From NCBI GenBank assembly GCA_045648175.1, contig JAZRNN010000073.1:1-10702 (forward strand): a stretch of 10,702 nucleotides of DNA. Direction: 5' to 3'. Below the pieces are notes generated by a model. It searched no databases, was not told the DNA's origin, and worked only from the letters and a program-made list of their open reading frames with translations. How positions within the stretch are numbered: the first letter of the stretch is position 1; each line of letters begins with the position of its first letter. A program made the translations under genes and the position numbers. Origin of the DNA: SIG440 sp045648175. Its GTDB lineage: Bacteria; Bacillota; Clostridia; Monoglobales; Monoglobaceae. Positions 1 through 7,226 of this stretch are shown here, piece by piece.

Positions 1-322
1 CAGTTGCCCATCTTCTGAACCTGGTTGCAACCTGAGATTGAACTCTATAACCAAGTGCAATAATCATATCAAGATTATAGTGAGCAGTGTTGTAATTTTT
101 ACCATCAGAAGCAGTTGTTCGGAATTTCCGAACAACTGAAATTTCATCCAATTCTCCATCTGCCAATATATTTTTTATATGTTCACTTATATTTGATTTG
201 CTTGTCTGATAAAGCTCGGTAATTTGTGCCTGCGTAAGCCACAAATCATCTTCAGAAAAACAAACAGAAACTTTTGTTATTCCGTTGTCATCCTGATAAA
301 TAACCATATTATTATCATTCAT
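1..322 (-). CDS. rhuM: RhuM-family virulence protein, partial (N-terminal 107 residues; runs off the left edge)
   Basis: Translating the minus strand from ATG 322-320 gives an open frame to the window edge. It is preceded by an AGAGG ribosome binding site about nine bases upstream. Residues 27-52 (LWLTQAQITELYQTSKSNIS and following) form the helix-turn-helix-like N-terminus typical of RhuM proteins. The conserved segments FRTTASDGKNYNTAHYNLDM (about 68-86) and GYRVQSQVATRFRRWAT (91-107) follow in the usual order. RhuM was named from a Salmonella pathogenicity island; members are common on mobile elements and often sit beside or are fused to Fic/Doc domains, but their molecular role is unclear. 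Family members are usually about 300 residues or more, so about two thirds lies outside the window. The start is supported by the RBS and by the family's usual N-terminus. The 5' region is repeat copy A, so a promoter about 260 bases upstream probably drives it. Confidence 0.9.
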   Translation of the reverse strand, partial: MNDNNMVIYQDDNGITKVSVCFSEDDLWLTQAQITELYQTSKSNISEHIKNILADGELDEISVVRKFRTTASDGKNYNTAHYNLDMIIALGYRVQSQVATRFRRWAT

Positions 323-424
323 AGCTTTATACCTCTTTTTCTCATATTTTTACATCTTGCAACATCATTCGACATAATTCCTACTCGTGTCAAGACTGGA
401 GAACAGTGAATAATAAGAACCATC

Positions 425-456
425 ACCCAACACGAAATCGCAGATTTCTGTTGGGT
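425..456. repeat. Hairpin with bulge inside the copy A insertion
   Basis: ACCCAACA (425-432) and GAAATC (434-439) pair with GATTTC (443-448) and TGTTGGGT (449-456). This gives a 14-bp stem with one bulged C at 433 and a three-base loop. There is no adjacent T-tract on either strand, so an intrinsic terminator is unlikely. Bulged subterminal hairpins of this kind are known at ends of IS200/IS605 elements and of MITE-like derivatives, but no transposase is present here. Confidence 0.75.
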
Positions 457-470
457 ACCCGAGAACCTTG

Positions 471-486
471 TTATGCCAAAGCATAA
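471..486. repeat. Second small hairpin inside the copy A insertion
   Basis: TTATGC (471-476) pairs with GCATAA (481-486) around a four-base loop CAAA. It lies 14 bases beyond the larger hairpin and also falls in the segment absent from copy B. Confidence 0.6.
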
Positions 487-552
487 TATGGACCTACTAA
501 CTTTTCCCTATTTTTTCAACTTGTTTTTTCTGAACAAAATCCATCAGAACCC

Positions 553-575
553 GCGAGAATACTGGATTTTCTCGC
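553..575 (-). ncRNA. Leader hairpin of copy A, near the predicted 5' end of the rhuM transcript
   Basis: GCGAGAA (553-559) pairs with TTCTCGC (569-575) around a nine-base loop. In copy B the same position carries GCGGGAA and TTCCTGC with a nine-base loop. The fourth pair changed from A-T to G-C on both sides, and the third changed from G-C to G-T, so pairing is preserved despite substitution. It lies just downstream of the promoter-like sequence, so it would be at or near the 5' end of the RNA. I do not recognise a known riboswitch class. Confidence 0.5.
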
Positions 576-580
576 ATCCG

Positions 581-609
581 ACAGTATATGTAAATATCTA
601 AATCGGCAA
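581..609 (-). promoter_or_regulatory. Candidate sigma-A promoter of copy A (rhuM)
   Basis: On the minus strand TTGCCG (609-604) is followed after 17 bases by TACTGT (586-581). The overlapping TATACT (588-583) is closer to consensus but with a shorter spacer. The aligned positions in copy B hold TTGCAA, 17 bases and TAAAAT, so the promoter layout is conserved between the copies. Confidence 0.45.
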
Positions 610-659
610 ACTATTGTATTAAATTTTACAGTTAACAAACTAACTGCCATATTTGCACA

Positions 660-1208
660 TCAATGATTTTGAGTTCCTGTTTCTACAACAATTCCATTCT
701 CAAATCGAACATAATACATAATCGTCTCCATAAATCCTACACCTGCATAATACTCAAAGTATTGTGAGTTATCCCCACTTACAAGGTCAGGCTCACCTAA
801 CAAGCTTTTCACATACTCTTGATTTCTGCCTTTGATGACATAATTAGTTTCTAAATCGTTTATCATATATATTCTCAAGTATTCATTGTTTTCCCATTTT
901 TCTTGTGAATATATCTCAAGATTATCCTGAACAAATTTTAATATACCATTATTGAACACTGGAGTTACCAATGTAATTATAATTAACACCAAAGGTAAAA
1001 TCCATTTTTGTTTATATTTTCTGTACTTTAAAATTGGTAATATAATTCCTGCTAAAATAATTAGCAAAAAAACATACCTTAAAATTCCATAACAATAGTG
1101 ATTTATTATATCGTCAAAAACAAATAGAGACAACCAATAAACCCCTACAAAACCCGCAACCACAGTAAGTAATATATACATAAATATTAAAACCACTTTT
1201 TGTTTCAT
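660..1208 (-). CDS. Small membrane protein with three TM segments and a BamE/SmpA-like C-terminal domain
   Basis: This 182-residue protein has hydrophobic segments at about 4-30, 41-61 and 68-84, separated by short charged loops (KYRKYKQK at 61-68). A soluble tail of about 95 residues follows. The tail (about 119-178) holds the pattern YVKSLLGEPD, then EYYAGVGF, then VRFENGIVVE, which resembles the small SmpA/BamE-like fold also found in Gram-positive membrane proteins. That assignment rests on pattern only. The start ATG has a clear GGGAGGAA ribosome binding site. The gene stands alone between two direct repeats (366-630 and 1228-1419) and would be transcribed from the promoter in copy B. 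No specific function can be assigned. The repeat-bracketed position suggests a cassette gained or duplicated with its own promoter. Confidence 0.75.
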   Translation of the reverse strand: MKQKVVLIFMYILLTVVAGFVGVYWLSLFVFDDIINHYCYGILRYVFLLIILAGIILPILKYRKYKQKWILPLVLIIITLVTPVFNNGILKFVQDNLEIYSQEKWENNEYLRIYMINDLETNYVIKGRNQEYVKSLLGEPDLVSGDNSQYFEYYAGVGFMETIMYYVRFENGIVVETGTQNH

Positions 1209-1339
1209 ACCATTCCTCCCTTTCCACCATTCGACACAATTCGACTTTTGTCAAGTCAGGGGAACAGTGAATAATAGGGACTAAAGAATTTTCCTATATT
1301 TTCAACTAGTTTTATCTGAACAATTTACTTTAAGGACCC

Positions 1340-1362
1340 GCGGGAATGTTAGATTTTCCTGC
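1340..1362 (-). ncRNA. Leader hairpin of copy B
   Basis: GCGGGAA (1340-1346) pairs with TTCCTGC (1356-1362) around a nine-base loop, the same geometry as 553-575. The stem differs from copy A by a compensated pair and a G-T wobble. It starts a few bases downstream of the candidate promoter, so it would form at the 5' end of the transcript. Confidence 0.5.
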
Positions 1363-1368
1363 TATTTT

Positions 1369-1397
1369 ATTTTATCATAAATATCAAAAAATTGCAA
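1369..1397 (-). promoter_or_regulatory. Candidate sigma-A promoter of copy B (membrane protein gene)
   Basis: On the minus strand TTGCAA (1397-1392) and TAAAAT (1374-1369) are separated by exactly 17 bases. The boxes lie just past the recombinase stop codon and about 165 bases upstream of the membrane protein start. The aligned boxes exist in copy A. Confidence 0.5.
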
Positions 1398-1407
1398 ACT
1401 ATTACTA

Positions 1408-3024
1408 TTAAATTTTGCGACTTTGAATACTACTTTTCCCCATAATACCAAGTCTTTCTGCACTTTGAAAAATTTCTTTAAATGTCCATTGGATTCCAAC
1501 CCTCCCTTCTTTGCTTACTATCATCTTATCAATAAATTTTTCTACTACATGTCTATCAATCTTTTTAATCTCTACGATCTCTATATAAACTTTTATGGTG
1601 ATTTCTTTTTCATTCTTTTTTGCAAGAACAGTTTTTTGTTTTTTCTTCAGCTCTCCGATTTTATCCTCGACAGTTATTTCTTCCCATTCCATGTCTTTGG
1701 ATAATCTCATATATTCATCATCTGTCACCTGATTATCCATTAATTTCTGGAACAGTTTTTCTTTACCTCTTCTTATTCTGTCAAGGATATCAACTTCGTT
1801 TTGGAGTTCTCTTTTTACCAAACTCAGTTCACTTGCCAAAATGACAACCTCTTGCTTGAGCTTTTCTGTCTTTTCCTTTCTGTTTAACAGAACACATTTA
1901 ATTGCATCTTCCATTAAAGATATCAAGTCGGTTTCGCGTATCTTTTTATCGTAGCACCCCGGATTGTTTCCTGTTAAAACGGGAGTTTGGCATAGAAGAA
2001 TATGATTTTTTGACCAAGTGTAAAAATTCCTTCCACAGCATCCGCAAACAACCTTGCCGCTGAATAATGTTGTCCCCAACGTAACACCTTTTCTGGATTC
2101 TCTCTTTTTGGATTTCGCAATGTTGAACAGTTCTTCGCTTACAATCGGCTCATGAGCATTCTCAGAAATTATCCACTTGTCTCGTGGAACTCTGGTGGCT
2201 GTTTTACCTCGGATTTTATCAACCTTATATCTTCCGAATATGAGTTTTCCGGTGTACTGTTCATTATTAATCATTTTATGAAGGATTGTCCGGGTCCACA
2301 TACTCATTTCAGGGATTGTACCATCATCTTTCAGCTTGTTATATTTAAAATACAGTCGGGGAACAAGATTTTTTTCATCATTCAGATACTTTGCAATCGT
2401 ATCGTAAGTTTTTCCCTGACTTCGCATCTCAAATATCTTTTTCACAACTTCTGCAGGCTCTTTGTCCAGTATAAGCTTTTTGCTTTCATCAATAACATAA
2501 CCATATATCTTTTGAAAACCAATGTATTCTCCGTTTCTGGCTTTAGATTGAAAGCTTGTCTTGATTTTCTTTGAGGCATCTTGTGCATAGATTTGAGATA
2601 TGAGGTTTTTGATAGATATTTCAAACCCACCTGTATCCCCCACATAATTGTTACTGTCATAACAATCATTAATCGCTATAAACCTTAGTCCTGTATATGG
2701 GAATATCTCCTCTATGTAATGCCCTACATCAATACTGTTTCTGCCAAAACGTGAAAAATCCTTAACGATGATAACATTTATTATACCGCTTTCAGCAAGT
2801 TCAAGCATACGTTTGACGCCAGGTCTGTCAAAGTTAGTTCCGGAGTATCCGTCATCGCAAAACTCTTCGATTTCGTAATCCTTGAATTCTTCTTTTTCAT
2901 TAATATATTGATACATTAAATCTCTCTGGGCTTTGATGCTGTTGCTTTCATCTTCTTCAAAATCGTCATCAGCAACGGACAGACGCATATACATTGCTAT
3001 AACCTTACTCAATGCAGACACCAC
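1408..3024 (-). CDS. Large serine recombinase, apparently complete (third of three in tandem)
   Basis: This is a site-specific DNA recombinase that would integrate and excise its mobile element through a serine-linked intermediate. Counting 538 residues from GTG 3024, the catalytic resolvase domain covers about 8-155. The nucleophile is Ser16 in MYMRLS, with Arg14 beside it and the SRFGRN motif at 91-96. A recombinase domain follows (about 160-300), then a zinc ribbon with Cys327, Cys330, Cys345 and Cys357, a coiled coil (about 375-470), and a C-terminal tail. Length and order match the family. The frame overlaps the end of the preceding recombinase gene by about 20 bases, so translation is probably coupled. 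The start is uncertain: GTG 3024, the TTG at codon 5 (which has GGTGG upstream) or the ATG at codon 11. All keep Ser16. It is the only one of the three with an intact active site. Confidence 0.93.
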   Translation of the reverse strand: MVSALSKVIAMYMRLSVADDDFEEDESNSIKAQRDLMYQYINEKEEFKDYEIEEFCDDGYSGTNFDRPGVKRMLELAESGIINVIIVKDFSRFGRNSIDVGHYIEEIFPYTGLRFIAINDCYDSNNYVGDTGGFEISIKNLISQIYAQDASKKIKTSFQSKARNGEYIGFQKIYGYVIDESKKLILDKEPAEVVKKIFEMRSQGKTYDTIAKYLNDEKNLVPRLYFKYNKLKDDGTIPEMSMWTRTILHKMINNEQYTGKLIFGRYKVDKIRGKTATRVPRDKWIISENAHEPIVSEELFNIAKSKKRESRKGVTLGTTLFSGKVVCGCCGRNFYTWSKNHILLCQTPVLTGNNPGCYDKKIRETDLISLMEDAIKCVLLNRKEKTEKLKQEVVILASELSLVKRELQNEVDILDRIRRGKEKLFQKLMDNQVTDDEYMRLSKDMEWEEITVEDKIGELKKKQKTVLAKKNEKEITIKVYIEIVEIKKIDRHVVEKFIDKMIVSKEGRVGIQWTFKEIFQSAERLGIMGKSSIQSRKI

Positions 3025-4051
3025 CGTTTGAGATAATATCTTTAAAGACGTTAGAAAATTTATAACAGATCTCTATTTGATTATCACCTGACAAATTAAT
3101 TCTTTCTATAAACGCATCAACAATTTCTTTTGTAAGATGGTTATCTTTTTCAAACTGAAGCAACTTATTAAACCAGTTCAGTCGTTCAAGCCTATCCTTA
3201 ATATACTTTTCTTTGTCAATTTCAAGACTTTCAAGCAATTTCTGATAACGCTCTTGCTTTTCACTGTAGACTTCTGTAAGTGCGTTATATTCATCGCTTG
3301 TTATCTTGCCAGTTCCAAAATCATCAAACAGATTACTTCGCAAAGTATCAATACCTTCAATTATCTCATTACACCTGGCGATGTCCTCCTCATATTCCGT
3401 CAATATTTTTGACTTGGGGTTTAAAACGATTTTCTTGTTTTTGACAGCCATACATATATAAAATTCCAATGAACTGTAAACAACCTCACAGAGCTCCTCT
3501 TCATTTATTTTCCTAAAACTGCAATGTGTCTGCTTTCCACGGGAGTCTGACGGACAAACATAAAAGATATGACTTACATTACCTGATTTGTCTTTATGAT
3601 ATTGCTTAACTAATTTAGAGCCGCAGCATCCGCAATACAGGTTATTGAATATGTAAGGAATATTCATCTTATTTGTTATCGGCCCGCGTTTGCTCTTTTC
3701 CAGTTTCATTTGTGCCTTTTCAAATATTTCGTCTGAAACAATTGAATCATGAGCATTCGGAACAATGTTTCGCTCCTCTGGCTTGGTTATTCTCAGTGGT
3801 TCTTTTCTGTACATATCTATTTTGGTTTTACCAAGGACAAGATAGCCAATATACAAGGGATTACTGAGCATAGCTTTGACAGTATGTGTATTCCAGACGG
3901 CATTTGCCCATCTTTTGTTTTTAGATATACCATTTTTTATCTTATACTGTGCCGGTGATATCACACCTTCGTCATTAAGCTGTCTGCTTATTTCCAAAAT
4001 CGACATATTCTGAATAGTGAACATATCAAATACTCGTCTGACAATACCCAT
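3005..4051 (-). pseudogene. Large serine recombinase lacking its catalytic domain (second of three)
   Basis: The 348-residue frame begins inside the recombinase domain (GIVRRVFDMF, residues 2-11). This corresponds to roughly residue 190 of a full-length enzyme, so the whole serine catalytic domain is missing. What remains is orderly: the DNA-binding recombinase domain (about 1-125), a zinc ribbon with Cys140, Cys142/143, Cys166 and Cys177, a coiled coil (about 217-290), and a normal C-terminal tail ending at a stop that overlaps the next gene. There is no ribosome binding site before ATG 4051, and the preceding bases are the 3' coding sequence of the first recombinase in another frame. The simplest reading is a deletion joining the first gene's 3' part to the middle of this one. 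A catalytically dead DNA-binding protein cannot be excluded if translation restarts there. Confidence 0.85.
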
Positions 4052-5424
4052 GAATCATTTTGTTCAACAACATTTTGTGATGTTTCGTGTTTTTTTCGCA
4101 AAACTTCCAGTGACGCTTCTGCATCTTCCAGCATCTTCGTCTTGACTTTACGGAGTCTTATATATTCATCATCTCTCAATACACCGCTTATATGCTTTTC
4201 ACAGAGAAAAACAATAGAATTTTCAATTGCTTTAATTTCATTTCTCTTTTCGCTGATATCCATAAGCAAAATGTTATTGATACTCTCTGCAATTGAGGTA
4301 TCACCATGCTTTTGCAGACGGTAGTTCACATCAATCATACATCTTATATGAAACTGCAATGCTTTTAAAACAACATCTTCTGCCTCGTCATAGGGAATCA
4401 TTGGCATATCACAGGATTTATCAGCCTTATTACAGCATACAAGGTACGGATATTTGCCAGACTTCGTGCTTTTTACCTTCCTCGTCATTTTACCGCCGCA
4501 TTTTCCGCATCTGACCATTCCCGAAAGCGGATAAACAGTTTTCTGTGATGGCGAAATACGTGTTTCAAGTTCAAGTAATCTCTCCACTGCCTTAAAATGA
4601 GATAAAGGAATAATTGCATCGTGTGTATCATTTGCCACAATCCAGTTTTCTTTATCAACAGGCTTTGACTTTTTACACTTAAACGTAGGCTTTGTAGTAC
4701 GTCCCTGAACCAGCGAGCCACAATAGGTCATATCCGAAAGTATATTTCTTACTTCTGTTGCACACCATTTAGCAACTGTATTACGTTGAAGTGTAGCTGT
4801 GTATTTGCTGTTCTGACTCTTTTTGTACTCTGCAGGGGATTTAATGCCCCTTTCATTCAGTTCGTCAACTATACTGTTAACACTGTATCCCTTAAGCATC
4901 ATATGAAATATTTCTTTAACTACAAACGCTGCATACTCATCGATAATCAGCTTGTGTCTGTCTTCAGGATCCTTTATGTATCCGTACGGGGCAAAGTTTT
5001 TAACACATTCCCCCATTCTTCTCTTTGTATCAAGCTGTGCTCTGATTTTAACCGATATATCACGACAATAATTATCGTTTATAATATTTTTGATAGGTAT
5101 CATGAACATATCCATTTCGCTTGTATCATTATTACTGTCATAATTGTCAGTTATGGCAATAAACCTTATTCCCTTTTGCGGAAATACTTGTTGCATATAC
5201 CTATCACATTCATAGTGATTTCTTCCGAAACGCGAAAGATCCTTTACAATGATACAATCAATTTCCCCGGCATCAGCATCTCTCATCATTTCACTGAATC
5301 CAGGGCGATCAAAACCAGAACCGCTTACACCATCATCGACATACTTTTTCTTGAAAACCAAATCATCATGGTCATCGATATACATACGTATCATTTTTTC
5401 CTGATTGACAATAACCCTCGTCAA
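3988..5424 (-). pseudogene. Large serine recombinase truncated at both ends (first of three); catalytic serine missing
   Basis: The 478-codon frame starts at a TTG within the degV junction, without a convincing ribosome binding site. The family normally opens with a YxRLS motif holding the catalytic serine, followed by an S-N-S-I-x-N-Q segment. Here the protein enters only at VNQEKMIRMYIDDHDDL, so some 20-25 residues including the nucleophile are lost. The remainder of the catalytic domain is well kept: YVDDGVSGSGFDRPGF at 28-43 and KDLSRFGRN at 61-69. A recombinase domain (about 140-290), a zinc ribbon (Cys306, Cys309, Cys330, Cys338) and a coiled coil (about 385-450) follow. After NDSW (456-459) the frame reads out-of-frame sequence of the next recombinase and stops, losing the usual C-terminal tail. 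It cannot be catalytically active as written. Confidence 0.88.
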
Positions 5425-5827
5425 TAAGCTCTACCGCATCTAAGATTGAACGGTGCATAGGTGTTGATATTCTTCCATTGTCAACAACAAAAACTCTATT
5501 TTTAAATTCATCATCCTCAGCAAATAATTTAGCTGTATTACATGCTCCGCTAAGACCGCTGCTCATAGGCATATAAAGGATAGTTTCATATTCTGTAAGA
5601 CTTTCATTCCATAAATCCATTACTTCGGCAGGTGAGGCTTGTGAAGTGCTGACTTTTTCGCAGGTCTTTAGTCTTTCAAAAAATTCCAAACGTGAAATTG
5701 TTGTTCCTTCGTACAAGCAATCATCATCTATGTATAAGGGCATTGGCAAAACCCTTATTCCATACTTACTTGCTTCTTCACGAGATATGCCGCAATGACT
5801 ATCCGTTATAATACCTATTTTTTGCAT
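5372..5827 (-). pseudogene. degV: DegV-family fatty-acid-binding protein, 3' half replaced by recombinase DNA
   Basis: DegV proteins bind fatty acids and, as FakB, present them to the FakA kinase; they are normally about 280 residues. Residues 1-138 here are clearly DegV: IGIITDSHCGIS at 4-15, the TSQASPAEV segment at 61-69, and MPMSSGLSGACNTAKL at 86-101, with the serines expected to contact the fatty-acid head group. VVDNGRISTPMHRSILDAVELIDEG follows at 114-138. After Gly138/Tyr139 the frame continues for 12 unrelated residues that are a shifted reading of the first recombinase gene, then stops at 5372. The second domain is absent. The start is well supported by AAGGAGA upstream of ATG 5827. 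The hydrolase ends only 16 bases before, so the two were probably one operon. Confidence 0.9.
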
Positions 5828-5843
5828 ATAGTGGTCTCCTTTT

Positions 5844-6824
5844 TTAACTTTTTAATATATCATTTTCTTGCCAGAATTCCTTTACTGTTTTTTCGTATCC
5901 GTCTTTATCAACAATATAACTCATAGCGTGATTTGCTCCCGGTACAACTAATAATTTCTTGGGAGCTATGCAAGCTTTATAGTTTTCGTATGTCATTTCA
6001 ATTGGGACAAAATCATCATCTGTGCCGTGAACAAACAGAACGGGAATCTTGTTTTCTTTCAAGGCATCAAGTGTGGTGTAATCTTCAGTTGAAATATTAA
6101 TTTTCTTTTTACATAAATCTTCTATCATCCGGCTATGGATATTATACGATAAATGCATGTTATTTTGGGCTACGTGCTTCCATATTGCCTTTGCAGATGT
6201 AAACCCACAGTCTGCCATAATGCCGTGAACATTTTCGGGGAGCTTAAAGCCGCTTGTCATAAGCACAGTTGAAGCACCCATAGATATTCCGGCAAGGTAT
6301 ATCGGAAGATTATCCTTGTTCTGCTCATTTGCCCATTTTATCCAATCAAGACAATCGTATCTTTCGAGCATACCAAAGCCCATATAATCTCCATCACTGC
6401 CGTTTTGTGCCCGTTGTTCAGCATACAAAACGCTGCATCCGTTATCATGCCAGAAATCAAATATTCCTGCAAAATCATTAGTCCAGGATGAACGCCATCC
6501 ATGCATTGCTATGATTATTCTCTTATCATTTTCATTATGGTGCCAGTGTCCTATCAACTTTTTGCCGTCCTGTCCGGTGATTTCTACTGTTTCAGTAACA
6601 CTATTTTTCAGTTTTTCAGATTTTTCTTTTAAGAAAGCAAGAAGATTTTCATCCTTTTCCGATTTATACATAGGTCTGTTTTTCATTGCTTTGGGCATTT
6701 CACGGTCAAGAGCTGTACTTACCAATGTTTTTGTTGTTTTATGAGAAACTACAGCAGCTACTGCTGCGGCACCGGTCAAAACTGCACCTGAACCAATGAG
6801 TATTGCCTTTGTACTTTTCTTCAT
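5844..6824 (-). CDS. Alpha/beta hydrolase with an N-terminal membrane anchor
   Basis: An intact serine hydrolase of 326 residues from ATG 6824. Residues 7-27 form one hydrophobic segment after a KKSTK start, so the enzyme is likely membrane-anchored or exported with its catalytic domain outside. The oxyanion region is HGW (108-110), the nucleophile is Ser181 in GISMG (179-183), the acid is an aspartate in TDDDFVP (268-274, probably 269-271), and the base is His299 in GANHAMS. This layout matches the bacterial alpha/beta hydrolases of the Bem46/YqkD type, whose substrates are mostly unknown. The frame is open to TTG 6848, but I prefer ATG 6824 because AGGGAG lies at the right distance upstream and the TTG would add codons that read through the RBS. 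It is the only unbroken gene in the housekeeping-type block between the two junctions, with degV immediately downstream. Confidence 0.88.
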   Translation of the reverse strand: MKKSTKAILIGSGAVLTGAAAVAAVVSHKTTKTLVSTALDREMPKAMKNRPMYKSEKDENLLAFLKEKSEKLKNSVTETVEITGQDGKKLIGHWHHNENDKRIIIAMHGWRSSWTNDFAGIFDFWHDNGCSVLYAEQRAQNGSDGDYMGFGMLERYDCLDWIKWANEQNKDNLPIYLAGISMGASTVLMTSGFKLPENVHGIMADCGFTSAKAIWKHVAQNNMHLSYNIHSRMIEDLCKKKINISTEDYTTLDALKENKIPVLFVHGTDDDFVPIEMTYENYKACIAPKKLLVVPGANHAMSYIVDKDGYEKTVKEFWQENDILKS

Positions 6825-6831
6825 AGTGAGT

Positions 6832-6837
6832 CTCCCT
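6832..6837 (-). promoter_or_regulatory. Ribosome binding site that decides the hydrolase start
   Basis: AGGGAG ends seven bases before ATG 6824, favouring this ATG over the in-frame TTG at 6848. Confidence 0.7.
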
Positions 6838-6851
6838 TCCTTATACAAAAT

Positions 6852-7226
6852 TTAGTTGTCACCTGCAAGAGAGCGAACATGGCTGCTTGAGCCTTCCAAT
6901 ACATTCATTGCACTGCGTATGTCTGTTATCTGTCCTTCCGTTAAATTTGCAGGCTTGGTTTTAAATAAGATTTTTCTTAATGCTGCAATATCAGCTTTAA
7001 CTTGCTTTTTCTCTGCTTTATCGATCTGCTTTCCGCATTTGGCAAGCGACTGTTCTGATGTAGTAAGAAGCTTTTGTGCTTCCTGCGTTACCTCAAGTGC
7101 TGAACGCCTTGTATTATCCTGAGCTGCATAGGTCTCGGCATCACGAATTGCCTGCTCAATCTCAAAATCGGACATTTTTTCATTTGCGGTAATAGTAATC
7201 TGATTTTCTTTTCCGGTAAGCGTCAT
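6852..7226 (-). pseudogene. 3' fragment of an hsp70/DnaK-like chaperone gene
   Basis: The 124-codon frame matches only the far C-terminal part of an Hsp70. The opening TGKENQITITANEKMSDFEI (residues 4-23) is the last strand of the substrate-binding beta domain and the start of the helical lid, where DnaK typically reads TGKEQ.ITIT. EQAIRDAETYAAQD (24-37) and the following helices to about 120 form the lid. The ATPase domain and most of the substrate-binding domain, some 480 residues, are missing. No ribosome binding site precedes ATG 7226, and the preceding bases are the 3' end of the winged-helix gene in another frame. The divergent tail (NLTEGQITDIRSAMNVLEGS) suggests an Hsp70 paralogue rather than canonical DnaK. 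It ends 27 bases before the hydrolase start, so chaperone-like gene, hydrolase and degV may once have been one operon. Confidence 0.8.

Larger units (their letters stand above)
366..630 (-). repeat. Repeat copy A: promoter/leader repeat upstream of rhuM
   Basis: This non-coding stretch aligns over most of its length with 1228-1419. Shared blocks, read on the plus strand, include CATTCGACA, GAACAGTGAATAATA, TTTTTCAACT..GTTTT..TCTGAACAA, CCCGCG(A/G)GAA, GATTTTC, GCAAACTATT and TTAAATTTT. Copy A carries about 80 extra bases (about 420-497) that copy B lacks, with two hairpins inside. The copies are in the same orientation and bracket the gene at 660-1208. Each lies directly upstream of a gene. 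The percentage identity has not been computed. Confidence 0.75.
1228..1419 (-). repeat. Repeat copy B: promoter/leader repeat upstream of the small membrane protein gene
   Basis: Direct repeat of 366-630 without its roughly 80-base insertion. It fills the gap between the complete recombinase gene and the membrane protein gene, and its far end overlaps the last few recombinase codons. It contains promoter-like boxes, the covarying hairpin, and near the gene the sequences TTCGACA and TTCGAC (1230-1243), which on the minus strand read GTCGAA and TGTCGAA. Confidence 0.75.

Noticed and set aside
224..409. 61-residue frame on the plus strand over the rhuM start and leader
   Set aside because: It is antisense to rhuM, has no supporting RBS, and would span the minus-strand leader region; nothing suggests expression.
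425..486. Tandem hairpins as a bidirectional terminator
   Set aside because: Neither stem is followed by a T-tract on either strand, and the stems are absent from the otherwise homologous copy B.
366..1419. Repeats as a CRISPR array
   Set aside because: There are only two long, diverged copies with a whole gene between them, no short regular repeat-spacer pattern and no cas genes.
2152..2574. 140-residue open frame on the plus strand
   Set aside because: It lies wholly opposite the complete recombinase gene; composition and lack of motifs mark it as a shadow.
4786..5427. 213-residue open frame on the plus strand
   Set aside because: It is antisense to the first recombinase, rich in Ile/Phe/Tyr/His as expected for a shadow frame, and has no ribosome binding site or domain pattern.
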